Part shown: positions 47,301-57,753 of the stretch, piece by piece
Layout: each line of letters begins with the position of its first letter
Position numbering within the stretch: the first letter of the stretch is position 1
From: Epichloe hybrida
Taxonomy: Eukaryota; Ascomycota; Sordariomycetes; Hypocreales; Clavicipitaceae
Reading direction: 5' to 3'
Assembly: GCA_019022495.1 (NCBI GenBank)
Contig: JAFEKR010000011.1
Location: forward strand, 1,364,001 to 1,428,000
DNA length: 64,000 bases
Translations under genes and position numbers: made by a program
Notes under the pieces: model-generated
Database searches by the model: none
The model's input: only the letters and a program-made list of their open reading frames with translations
Told to the model about the DNA's origin: nothing

Positions 47301-50300
47301 AACAATGATCTTATAGTTAAATTCGTAGTTATCTTTAATTATAAACTTAAATTAACTAGGGGCCTTTCTATATATCTAGTAATAGTAGTAAACTTTAGTT
47401 AATTCCTTAATTACCTAGCGCTTAACTTTATAACTAGCTTAGTAAAGGATCTTTATAAGTTATTAAACAGACAGATAACTAAGTTAATAATATAATTAAT
47501 AAATATCTCCTTCTAAAAGGTAGAAGGTAACTGTTTCCTTTGCTTCTAGTAACCACTAAGGATATCCCTATTATTATATAATAGGTATAGTCTTATTGCC
47601 TTAGATAAGCACGTTAGTAAGGTTATTAATCTTAACTTATATCTTATCCATATTAGTAATTAAGAAGAGAAAGGGGGTAGCTATGTTAAGGATATAGAAT
47701 TTAAGCTCTCTAAGTTCTATAGGTATATAAAGGATTTCTCTTATAACTACTAATCCAGCGCTAAATATAATAATTTAGGGTTTATAAGGGGTTACCTTTA
47801 ATAAAGGTATTAATCTTAACAGAGCCTTTACTTATGCCTCTCCTATAGTTAACTTTCCTATAGCGCTAGTGTTAGGCATAATCCCTCTAAAGACCTCTTT
47901 AGAATAGTATTCTTTAGAGATATAGTAAATTAAGCCTTTATTACACTCTTATAGCTTATAGAGCTCCTACCTAAGGAATACGTGTTAAAAGGCTTAATTA
48001 TTTAGGGTTATAAGGATATTAATATTAGTGGCGTTATGGTTAGTCTATAATCCAGAGTAGAAGAATTATATAATGCTTAGGTGTGCTATTAATAGTAGCT
48101 CCTCCACATTATTATTATTATCTTCGGCTTCCGTGTAAGCTAAAAGATATAATTCCTAATTCTAACCTAAGCCTTTATTAGGCTTATTATTATCCTGCCC
48201 TTTATAGAAGGTAAGGAATACCTAGAATCTTTTCTCTAAAGGGGGTGTATAATATATTTTACTAGCCTACTAGTAGTCCTTTTCCTTTTAATATTCTTTA
48301 GCAAAGTAATTAAAAGACTAGTAGCTACTCTTACTACACATAAAGTAGCGCTTAGTGCTTAGCCTAGGGCTTTACTTATAATAGCTTCCTCTGCTATAGG
48401 GGGATAATTACTATCTATACTAATAATTAGTAAATATAGCCTCTAGAGGGTCTCCTTATTAGTACTAAAGGTATTAGGAGAACTTCTTATTTAATTCCAT
48501 AATAGTAATTACCTTATAAAGGTCTCTAGTAAGACTCTTAAAGCCTACGAAGTATATATATTCTACTATCTAACATTTAGGCACACTAGCTATAGCATTT
48601 AAAGCTTGCTTATAGAGTTTAGTATCTACTATCTTAGCAGGGTATAGGCCTTTATAGATTTTCTTAAGGGTTAATAATATAATCTTAAGGTACTTAAGCT
48701 TACTTTTATTAGGGTTTCTCTTAATTATGCTCTTTAGCGTTATACTACTCTATTTATAGTAATAGAATTACTAGTTACTTTTTATCTTAAAGCATTAATA
48801 AATATAAGTAATTATCTCTTTATAGAAATAGTTATTCCTAAAGAGGTAATTAAGGTAGTATTACTTAGTATTACCTATTAATATAATAAGGAAAGCCTTC
48901 TAATAATATGTTTAAGGAAGGTTAATTCTATTATACTTATTTTTAAAGAGCGTAATCTTTAGTGTTAAGAAGTTATATAGCTTTCTACTATAGTGGTCGC
49001 TATCCTTATATATCTTTATAAGCTCTAAGATCTTCTTTATAATCTAATCTTTAGAGGGGAATTGCTATAAAGGCATAATTTATTATAAATAATAGTCTAC
49101 TAGTTATTCTTAATAATAATTATCTAGATAGAGCTATTAATATAATAGGGATTATTATAGGGGTTTTTATAAGGGTTTAAGTAATCTCTAGGGTTAGGGA
49201 AGGTTAATTTCTAAGGTAGGTTATCAGGGCTATTAATATTAAGGCTCTAGGGGTTTAGAAGATTATGGTTGTTCTTATAATCTTTCCTATAACTAAAGGG
49301 GCATTAAGGTTTAATAAAGCACTTCCTTAAGCAATGCTAGGATTAAATATCCTAGGCCTTGCCTAATAAGGACACTGTAATCTTATAAAGAATTATGTAA
49401 TTCTCTAATAATATCCTTAGATGCCCTTTTAAAGGTGTCTTTAGACTAGCCTTTAAAGTCTTCTTAGAATAATTCCCATAGGTTATTATCTCTTTATCCT
49501 TAATATTCACTAAGGTTAATAAATCTTATAATCTAGTTATTAAGCTTAAGCTATGTAGTAGTCTCTAGATCTAGCTTAATAAATTCTTTCTAGTTATATA
49601 AGAATTCGTAAGTAAGCTATTAAAGGCATAGGGGTAATTTATACCTTTAAGGTCTCTTAGGGGTGATAATTAGAGCCTTACTATTACTAGTAGCCCTTTC
49701 TCTTATAAAAAGTCTAAATTCCTCTACTATTTTTAACTATAAAAGGAACATTACTAATTTATTAGTTTTGCTACTAATTAAGCTTCTATATTTACCTGTT
49801 GCTATTATAAGGTTTTTCTTTTGCATTTTAGGAGCGTTATTACTCTAATAAAATTAGAAGATTATGAAAATAGGAAAAACAGAAGAAAAAGCAGCGGAAG
49901 TAGCAAAAGTAGTAATAAGGATAAAGCAATAAGAATAAATTACTAGAGATAAAGAAAGCAATAGAAGTTCTAAAAGTAACTAGAAAATAATAGAAAAAGT
50001 AATAAGGGAATAACAGGAATTACTACTTCCTGTTTTTTATAAAAAGGAGAGAAGGAGGTAATCTCTCTCTCTTACTAATAAGCATAGGGCAAACAGCACT
50101 AATAATAAAGGGGGCAAAAAAAACAAGCTATAGATACTTATATAAATAGATTTAAGGTCTATTAGATAAAGGGAATATTTATAGAGAAATTATAGATGTG
50201 TTAGCTAGCTTAGCTAAGGTTATTTAATGTTAGGTTTGAAATAAATGCCTCACGGCAATAGATTTAGTTAGTTAGTTTTCTCGTGATAGATGATAAAATC

Positions 50301-50559
50301 GATAATTAATAATAATATCCTAGATAGATATAACGAAGTTATATCCCTAAGCCTAAGGGTTAATAAATTAATTCCTTAGAAGCCTAATAAGCTTATAACT
50401 AGGATTCTAGTCTCTTCCTTTAGCACACTTATATAGTTATACCTCTCTACCGCAATAACCATTATAGCATAATAAGGGGTAGTGGTAGTAGTATTTACAG
50501 AAATATCTCTTTTTGTAATACCTAGCTTATTTATAGTTATAAAGTTAACCACTAATTAG

Positions 50560-50817
50560 TATTAGATGCACTAAGGTCCTGCGTAGGTAATAAATCCTAT
50601 ATAAATTTAAAGTTAATAATAGATAGTTTTATAGCTAGGAAAGAGGGAGAAGAGAGGGAAAGTCTAGATGCTAGAAAAGTAGGCAAAATCCGTATATGGG
50701 GCATAAAAGGGGGTGGCGAATTAATGCAGCTAATTATATTGCGTGCATCGCGCCGGACCCACAATTGGTCCGGTCTTTGGCTACGATTAAACCGATGAAG
50801 ATCCGAAGGAATCAACA
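50560..50817 (-). repeat. LTR of Copia A2 (right; 5' LTR in element orientation), 258 bp
   Basis: It begins TATTAGATGC (the canonical TG lost by a G-to-A change) and ends AATCAACA. The outer ~110 bp are clearly less mutated than the rest. Confidence 0.92.
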
Positions 50818-50965
50818 ATTATATTAAAGCTATAGAAAGGAAGATCTACTATTGCGATAGGCCCCTTATGTAAAGGCGGTGAAAAAAAGCCACAGAAGTG
50901 GGCCGTAATAGTATAAAGTAAGCGCCCTATATAACTCCACATACAATTTGTACCCTGTAATGTCG

Positions 50966-50999
50966 GTGCAAAGTTTGCACCGGCTCGTGGATCAGGCCC
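50966..50999 (-). repeat. Right terminal inverted repeat, 34 bp, of the Harbinger element
   Basis: It is the exact reverse complement of 27562-27595. It is followed by TAA (51000-51002), which matches the left-side TAA. Confidence 0.93.
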
Positions 51000-51090
51000 T
51001 AAATTTCACAACGATTGGATGGCCACGCCGCGCAGTGGCTGTTGTTATAATAGCTAAACCCACGAAATTCAAGAGCTCTATTCCCACGTA
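51000..51090 (-). pseudogene. 5' part of the small open frame split by the Harbinger transposon
   Basis: The minus strand is open for 30 codons from 51090 to the transposon edge. It contains a hydrophobic stretch (ELLNFVGLAIITTATA) that looks like the core and cleavage region of a signal peptide, followed by basic residues. No ATG is in this frame before the upstream stop (51091-51093). An ATG at about 51145 is in another frame, so either an intron or a small deletion lies between. The C-terminal part is at 27296-27558. Confidence 0.35.
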
Positions 51091-53861
51091 TTAGCACTAC
51101 TAGGGAAGGAAGAAATTGAAGAGATGTACGAACTCATTTTGGTACACGGAGTAAAGGTGATAGTATCACGGGATACCCGTATACAGGGTCAAATGGTTAA
51201 GGGCAGAGAATCTTTGTTGTATGATTCCTATAATCCGCATATTGTAATCTATTGAAGAAAGGGAAGGAAAAGGGCCAAGGGGTGGCCACGTTACTAGGGG
51301 CCACGCTTTACTCCAAGTACTATTTTGCCTAAACATAATAGTAGCCATATTTAGGCTGTAGTTCTTCACGTTTCACGATTATATACCGCGAGGTGTGTTT
51401 TTTAGTGCTCCGTAGGATCCGTAGGAAGCTTTTACTGCACTTCTAGCAGGCGTAAAATAAAAACTGTAAGGTGGGTGTGGGTGCATGTATCTTGCCCTAC
51501 AAAAAAGGCGTGGAGGCACCTCTTCCGATTTAGGCCTAGCCACCACTCGGTACTGTTTTTTTTCTGTTTTTTTCTGTTTTTTATTACTGCGCGTTTACCT
51601 CCTCCGTGCGGAGTACTCCAGCAAGAGCAACGAACCGAGGTCGTTCATCAGGCGCGAAATGGGAACAATGAAACCCTCCTCGGATGACCAAGCGCGACCT
51701 TGTGCCACATGCAGAGCAAATAGGAAGCAAGGCCGTCACGAAGCACCCAAAACAAGCCCTGTCGTCCTCATCACCAGGCCCTCCACTCGGTGGATGTGGT
51801 TCGAGGTTGAGATAATAACCGTCATTTTTGGGTGGGCGGTCGTTTGCCCAACCTACCGAGTACCACCCACGGGCCAAAGAGAACAACGGAAACAAGATTG
51901 GTGCCTATGAAACTGGCTAACTGACCAAGACCTCGACCAATCCGGCCGTCGAGGGCTCACATCCTGTCATAAAAGCTGTCCCGGGCGCTTCTCGTCTCGC
52001 GGGCTGGATCTGTCTGATGGGATTACGAACATCCATCCCGTTACTCTGCACCCTTTTTTTTTTTTAACCGGTGTACCCAATCATCCTCGCCATGGTTTGG
52101 CTCATTGACTGGACTGGACTGCACTGCACGAGGTGCCATCATCTGTTTCGTAGCGCCAGGGTTTGCCAAACATGCTCCGAGGTGACAGCTTTGTTTTGGC
52201 AATCCATCGAGCACGCAAAGCAACAGCGCGACGTCGTCTTGTGCCTGCGTACACCGGAGAGACCAATTCAAGTGTGATTGGGCCTACCGAGTACGGACTA
52301 TGTAAGCGAAATCAAATAGGCCGGCCATACGGATTACAAGCTACATGAAATATCTACCCGGTGGGCAGTAGAGCCGCGTGAATGTCAAGTAGTTCCTTGG
52401 TCTGTGAGGATAATTGAAGAAGGACTTCACCGTCCATCGCATCCGCATCCGGGTGCCGGACAAGTTGACAACGATGGGTGGCTCAGCAGCCTTTGGACCG
52501 AGTGAAGAAGCCACGGCGGCATCTACTCTGTATCTGGAACTTTGCCACCATCGCCATATTGCCCGATCAAGTCGGAAACCGAGAGTCAGCGGTGTGCTTT
52601 CAAGTAACCATGAGTTTCATCTGTATTGGCTTGGGTGTATTACGGAGCACTTGGTGTGATTAATCGCTTGATGGCGACGCTGACCGTAGCATGGTTTGCT
52701 GTCCCGTAACATCCTTGGTAATGCAATTGGAATGGCCGGGCAGCGGCGGCGGCGGCAGCAGCAGAAGGCTCAGGAGAAGATTGAAGTTGGCATGGCTGCC
52801 CAAACAAGCCAAGAAAAGAGCACGCGGGCTTGCGGGCTTGCTCTGGGCCGCTCTGCCCGCGAGGCCTGTCAGGCGCACCTTCTTGGTCCCCGTGGGCCGT
52901 GGCTGAGAAGATTGAATGATGGTCATTGATGGATCAGCGCGGCCAAAGTGTAAACGGATCCGTTTGGACAGGCTGGGTGGTGCTTGCTCACTTTGCGGCG
53001 GGCCTCTTGAGCCTGCAGCCTGAACCTGAGGCATCAAGGCATCAAGGCATCTCTTTGCTATCTCAGTCTGACTGTCCCCGCAGACTGCCACACCACACCA
53101 CCCCCGGGCCCCCATGCCATGATGCTGAGTGTGTATGTACAGACTACAGACTACATAACCTCCCCACCCCCTCCTTCCCACCTCTTTGGGTATTTTGTTG
53201 CTCACGGCCAAATACGAGTTTTAACTGTTTTAACTGCTACGGCAAAGCCTCGTTGCTGTCTTGCGATATTTGTTTATCCTGTCTTCTCTTCTTCCATCGC
53301 CTTTTTTTTTCACCCGCCTTGAGGGACACCGGATGTGTGCTTAATAGATACCCTTCGTTGACACGGCCTTGCGAATCTTCGCAAGACTCTTTCAGATTGT
53401 GTGAGTCAAGAGCTGGGGATTCATGTCTCTTCCTATTTGCGCTGTTCTTTCCTTTTCTTCTTTTCGCCGGAATATTTCCAACCCCTCAAGATCCGAATAC
53501 TAGAGGTGACCTGATGTTGTGAACGAGGCCTTCGCTACTTCATTGCACTTGTTGAGGATAAGTTGTCATGATGGCCTGTCGTAAATTTTGTGCTTCTTGC
53601 TAAGCACCTTCCCTAAACCTGCTAAACGCCCGCATGCGCATCCTACGTCTTGACGCTTCGTGTCAGTCTTTCAAAACATTGCGCAGACGGCGTCGACTAA
53701 TCCGAATGAACGCTACTAGAACCAAAAAAATCATTTCAAAGCTCTTGAAGCATCCGGTCTCGAATTCGTGGACTGTTGCGCTCCGACATTCGCCAATCTC
53801 CTATCAACCAACTTCTCTGCCCAACAACTCATCCACAACTACTTGGATTTCCAACACTACC
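51003..53861. other. Intergenic region right of the island and bZIP leader
   Basis: Apart from the 5' piece of the broken frame and the right arm of the direct repeat, no gene is supported over 2.9 kb. Composition returns to normal within about 50 bp of the transposon end. The open frames at 52660-53211 (-) and 52926-53522 (+) overlap each other and are low-complexity. The last 230 bp are in frame with the bZIP gene and free of stops, with an ATG at 53634, but look like leader sequence. Confidence 0.5.
51485..51600 (+). repeat. Right arm of the imperfect direct repeat flanking the island locus
   Basis: It matches 26994-27090 in the same orientation, with ACCTCTTCCGATTTAGGCCT at about 51518-51537 and ACTGCGCGTTTACC at 51586-51599. 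It carries an extra run of T and TTTTTCTG units in the middle. Confidence 0.65.
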
Positions 53862-55811
53862 ATGGCCTCGCAGTTTTCCATGCAGCCATTCTTCAGATCA
53901 ACGCCCCTGACTGTCGACACACATCATGCACAGCAGAAGTACTTCGAGGATGATGAAAAGAGTTGCATGCTAGACGACAACTCTCTTGAGCACGGGACGG
54001 TTGACTCTGGTCTTGAACTCTCGCCGCCAATGACGAATAGTCGAAGAGAATCATTCGCCGTGGGCAGTACACTGTTTTCACCAAAGACGGAAGACTGGCA
54101 GTCTGTAGATATGCAGTCGGTACCATCAAATCCATTCGCAGCAGATTCAAACGGTGGAAGCAATGGCAGTAGCCACAATCCTTTCATCCGTCTTGACCCG
54201 ACCCACGGCCATGTCTTCTCTCCACAAGGCAATCATTGGGATATGGGCAATAGTTCTGGTGGAGCACATACTGCGATGCAGCAGTTTCATCATGCACAAG
54301 GCGCCTTCGATACCGGCGCAACTGCGTTCCAGCGCCCCGTGCCAAATCCCTTCAGCGACCCAGGGCACATGTTCGCATCGTTAAACACCGCTGGCGATCA
54401 GTCGGTGCCAACATCTCCTCAGAAGGAGTGGATGGTTCCTACCCAAACCATGGGCAAGAAGATGCAGCCCGGAAGTCCTATCATTCGATCTCATAACGAT
54501 CTTCGACGAGGCGATGGAATCAGGAAAAAGAATGCACGTTTTGATATCCCCGCGGAACGCAACTTGAGCAATATTGACACCCTCATTGCTCAATCTACGG
54601 ATGACCAGGAGATCAAGGAGTTGAAGCAACAAAAGCGTTTGCTAAGAAACCGCCAAGCAGCGTAAGTCATCAGTCGTTATGGTATATTTTCTACAGTCAA
54701 CGCATTCATCGCTAACACTGACCGGGATAGTCTTGACTCGAGGCAGCGGAAGAAGCAACATACGGAGCGCTTAGAAGATGAGAAAAAAACGTACACAGCC
54801 GTCATTACCGATATGGAAGAGGAGATAGCTGCGCTGAAGGAGAAGTTTGATGGGCTTATGCAAGAGAAGAACACCCTAGTGGGCTACATTGAAAGAATGA
54901 CCTTGGAGAAAGACGACATGATCCGCACCCACACCATCGAGACCGGCGAGCTGCGAAAGAAAGTCAACATTTTGACAGACCATGTGCAGCGATTAGAGAG
55001 CCAGCCAATGTCGAACACGGCTCCCGGGGTGACTGATGACTTTTCTGACAATTATGACGGCATGCATGACATTGGAATGCCGGGTGCTTGGGATAACTCA
55101 AATTTCCTCAACGACTATTCTTCCGTCCAACATCAAGTCAGGCCACAGGTGTCTGTGGTGCAGACGAAGAAAAGTGAAGTCACCGTGCCCTCTGAGAGTG
55201 ATAAGGGCGCTTCTCAAGGAGGCTTGCTCTTCATGCTCTTCCTCGTTGGCGCATTCGTCATGTCCAGTCGCTCCATGCCAGCTATGCCGCGCGTGTCCGA
55301 GGATGTTCGAGCTGCATCTGCCACACTTTTGGACAATGTTTTGAAAGACGCGGGAATTCACTCTCAGTCAGCGACGACGCAATTTATTGCACCTCAGCCT
55401 TCTGGATCCAATTGGAGACGTCCTGCTGTGGCTGGCACAGGCATGACTGACGTCAACATGGAAAGCGCCGCGCCATCGATGCTCGAAGAGCTTGGCAACT
55501 CTTTGACCCAGCCCACTCAGGAGCAAATGAATGAGCATTTATTCTCCCTTTCAGCAGCTCAGTATGACGGTGTGAGCTATCCGGAGCTCCCGCAGAACAC
55601 CCCACAAAGATCTACAAGCCAAGGTCGCAAGAACTTGGCCGACGCTCTAGCGGCGATGCGCGTAGCCAACAAGAAAGGTGGCGCTGCCGAAGTGTACACA
55701 CGATCACTCTTATGGGAGCAAATTCCCAATGACGTTGTGCGAAATTTTGCCAAAATGGTTGCCGAGTGCAACAACGCCCACAATGAGCAGCAATGCAATG
55801 GATCAGAATGA
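53862..55811 (+). CDS. bZIP transcription factor with a predicted membrane segment
   Basis: Two exons, join(53862..54661,54731..55811), give 626 residues. The 69-bp intron has a GTAAGT donor and a GCTAAC branch. The start MASQFSMQPFF has a good context (ACCATGG). An in-frame ATG at 53634 would add 76 basic residues and looks like leader. The N-terminal half is Ser/Asn/Gln/Pro-rich. The basic region LLRNRQAALDSRQRKKQ (about 257-273) has the N-X-A-A-X-X-(S)-R bZIP signature, split by the intron. It is followed by a long coiled coil to about residue 355. Residues 429-446 (GGLLFMLFLVGAFVMSSR) are strongly hydrophobic, enough to span a membrane. The C-terminal part is neutral with a conserved-looking end (SLLWEQIPNDVVRNFAKMV). 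The family resembles filamentous-fungal bZIPs such as Neurospora ASL-1, from memory only. The target genes are unknown. Confidence 0.88.
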
Positions 55812-57753
55812 TAACGACATGAAACGATACAGCAAAATGAATCTCACGATGACGAACATGCTACGGCCAGAAATTTTAATGACAGCTCTCGATAGTTTCA
55901 CTTGTTTGGAAACTTTTGCGCTACAGCTTCTATTTATTCCTATTCATTTCTATTTTCCTTTTTTTTTTCGTCTTCTTGACTAGGCCTCTCTCTCTCTCTC
56001 TCTCTACCTGCATTTTGACATGGCTGTGTGTGTGTGTTACAATCAACAGTCGCCTTTGTGCAACAGACCACGGCCAAACAGACCATATGCTCACGCACCG
56101 GAAATGTTTGGATTCTTGTATTTTCTTTTTTAGCGGGCAACGTCTTGTGAATTTTATATGACGAAATGTTTTCAATCTGAACGGACAGTTTTTATCGGTT
56201 TCCAGTCTACTGTTCGAGCGAGCGAGCGAGCGAGCGTTGATTTATCATTCTTTGTCTCCTTGTTTATCTTCCTACTAGTGAATACCATGTTCACACTTGT
56301 TATTGAGTTTACAGATTCTTCATCCTGCTTCGCGGCCAGGTCCACTCTTGACGATTGCGAGGCACTCTTGCTAGGCACTCTAATAGCAGTTTTGTAAGCA
56401 ACGCCGCCACATGTCCGATAGGGCCACTTGTGCATTGAAACGGGGGCGTCTCGGGAGCCACGGAAGCAGAGGCAATGGACGGGCATGAGAAATGATTTGG
56501 GGAATTGTTTCCGGGTCAGGCACGAAAATGACCTGGCCAGAAGTAGGCGTGGGAGGATGACGTTGGCTGGAAGAGTGGGAATGATGGGGAGGGCTGTACA
56601 CGAACCAAGAGACTGGTGAGATGACCTCGGTCCATCGGGCATGTGTGGCAGATTTTCTGCTTGTGTCTTTTTTTTTCTTTTCTTTTTTTTTCTCATCCCC
56701 CAGTTGCCACCTCGTTGACAGGCCGCAAACAGCGAGATGTACTTGAATGCTCTCACAAGGCAGATTTGCCTCTTTATTTTTCTTTGTTACTTGCGACATG
56801 ATGGTAAAGGCTGTTTACACAGACCAAAGATGGCAGTTGGTTACGAGGAAAAAAAAAAAAAGAAAAAAAAAGAACCCCCCCCCCGTTAATGTCACCCTGA
56901 AAGTTGATTCGTCCTCTGTGCTCAGGTGAGCAGGGAGACAACGAGCCACAAAAGCCATGGATGTATGCGTTCCTTGTGTTCCTTGCGTCATGATGCACAT
57001 ATTACTCGCCAGGCAGCATTTACAATCAGCAACGTGACGGGGAGGATGAGCGAGCTGCAGGCTAGGCTATGCAGGCTGCACCGACTGGCCTCCACACCGA
57101 CATGACATACATGTACTCGGTATGTATATATGTATGTATAGTATGCGTGCATGTAGTGCACAGCGCGGGCACACCGAAACAGGCAAGTAACGTGCGCCTC
57201 CCCGAGGGGAAAAACCGTCAGGGGTCCGGCCGCGCGCGCATCAGGGTGGGTGGGTGGTGAGATCCGGCACCGCTTCGTCTTGTCTCGGACGTCAAGTCTC
57301 ACCGCTCGTTGTACGACATTCGTGGCTTTTTTTTGTCTATTTTTTTCTTCAGGATCCCCCTTTCTCCTTCTTGTTCGTGCAATGCAAGGCCACTTTATTG
57401 GCTCGTCTGTCTTTATAGATTCTGTGACTTTTGCGTCATGGGATTTTATACATGTATACTCGTGCTCGGCAGATTGAACGTGGAAATCGTGCCTGTGGGG
57501 CGTTGGGGATCAAATGACGCGGGACATGACGCGGGACGGCACGCCAACATCACCTCATTGGGTCTGGAATATCTTTTTTTAGAGCCGTTTCTTGGTGTGC
57601 GGGGTTTCGTGCTTTCATCTCCACGTGACAAGAGGTCAAGTCATGGGGAGGATTTTCCGCGCCTCCACCCGTCGCTCATTGTATTACAACCGACTTGGGG
57701 TCTTTCATGGAACTACCGATACACACATGCAACCCCCCAACCCCCCAACGTCT
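55812..57753. other. Intergenic region between convergent bZIP and Sel1-repeat genes
   Basis: These 1.9 kb have no supported gene. They carry many simple repeats: (CT)n at about 55985-56007, (GAGC)n at 56216-56236, A/T runs at about 56668-56692 and 56849-56871, and a C9 run at about 56875-56884. The 194-codon minus-strand frame at 56172-56756 runs across these runs (Lys-rich, then random) and I reject it. Confidence 0.5.

Larger units (their letters stand above)
44067..50817 (-). mobile_element. Ty1/Copia LTR retrotransposon, copy A2, RIP-degraded
   Basis: The element is 6751 bp, with 258-bp LTRs and ATTAT duplications. It is collinear with copy A1 along its whole length and lies in the same orientation. 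The RT signature LYGI/L-EAG lies at about 45606-45635 and the Asn-Asn active site at about 45457-45486; RNase H lies near 44840-45065. A1 and A2 differ almost only by C/T and G/A, scattered over the whole length, so each copy was mutated independently after insertion. No intact frame remains. The two parallel copies are a potential substrate for recombination that would delete 44067 minus 28132, about 15.9 kb. Confidence 0.92.
27562..50999 (+). mobile_element. PIF/Harbinger DNA transposon, RIP-degraded, carrying three nested Copia retrotransposons
   Basis: The ends form a perfect 34-bp inverted repeat beginning GGGCCTGATCCACGAG, flanked by TAA on both sides. Between them lie about 3.1 kb of Harbinger sequence (27562-28131, 41739-44066, 50823-50999) interrupted by three retroelements. 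The transposase relic at about 41745-42640 is on the plus strand, and a possible Myb/SANT-like partner relic lies on the minus strand downstream. That two-gene layout is usual for the superfamily. All coding sequence is full of stops and G-to-A or C-to-T changes, so the element is dead. The terminal repeats themselves escaped mutation. Strand is given by the transposase. Confidence 0.85.

Noticed and set aside
27562..50999. A regional centromere
   Set aside because: AT-rich, RIP-decayed repeats can mark centromeres in such fungi, but this block is only 23 kb, is fully explained by four nested transposons, and is flanked closely by genes. CENP-A mapping would be needed to claim it.
27562..50999. 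A giant Starship-type cargo element
   Set aside because: No tyrosine-recombinase (DUF3435) captain gene or cargo genes are visible, and the ends are ordinary terminal inverted repeats with a 3-bp duplication.
52660..53522. Open frames of 183 (-) and 198 (+) codons right of the island
   Set aside because: They overlap on opposite strands, are low in complexity, lack recognisable motifs, and show no splice or start context.
53634..53861. N-terminal extension of the bZIP protein by 76 residues
   Set aside because: The extension is basic and unlike the acidic/Ser-rich body, and the ATG at 53862 has a much better context. A long leader is more likely.
56172..56799. Minus-strand frames of 194 and 139 codons
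   Set aside because: They cross homopolymer and tetranucleotide repeats (Lys runs) and look random after that.
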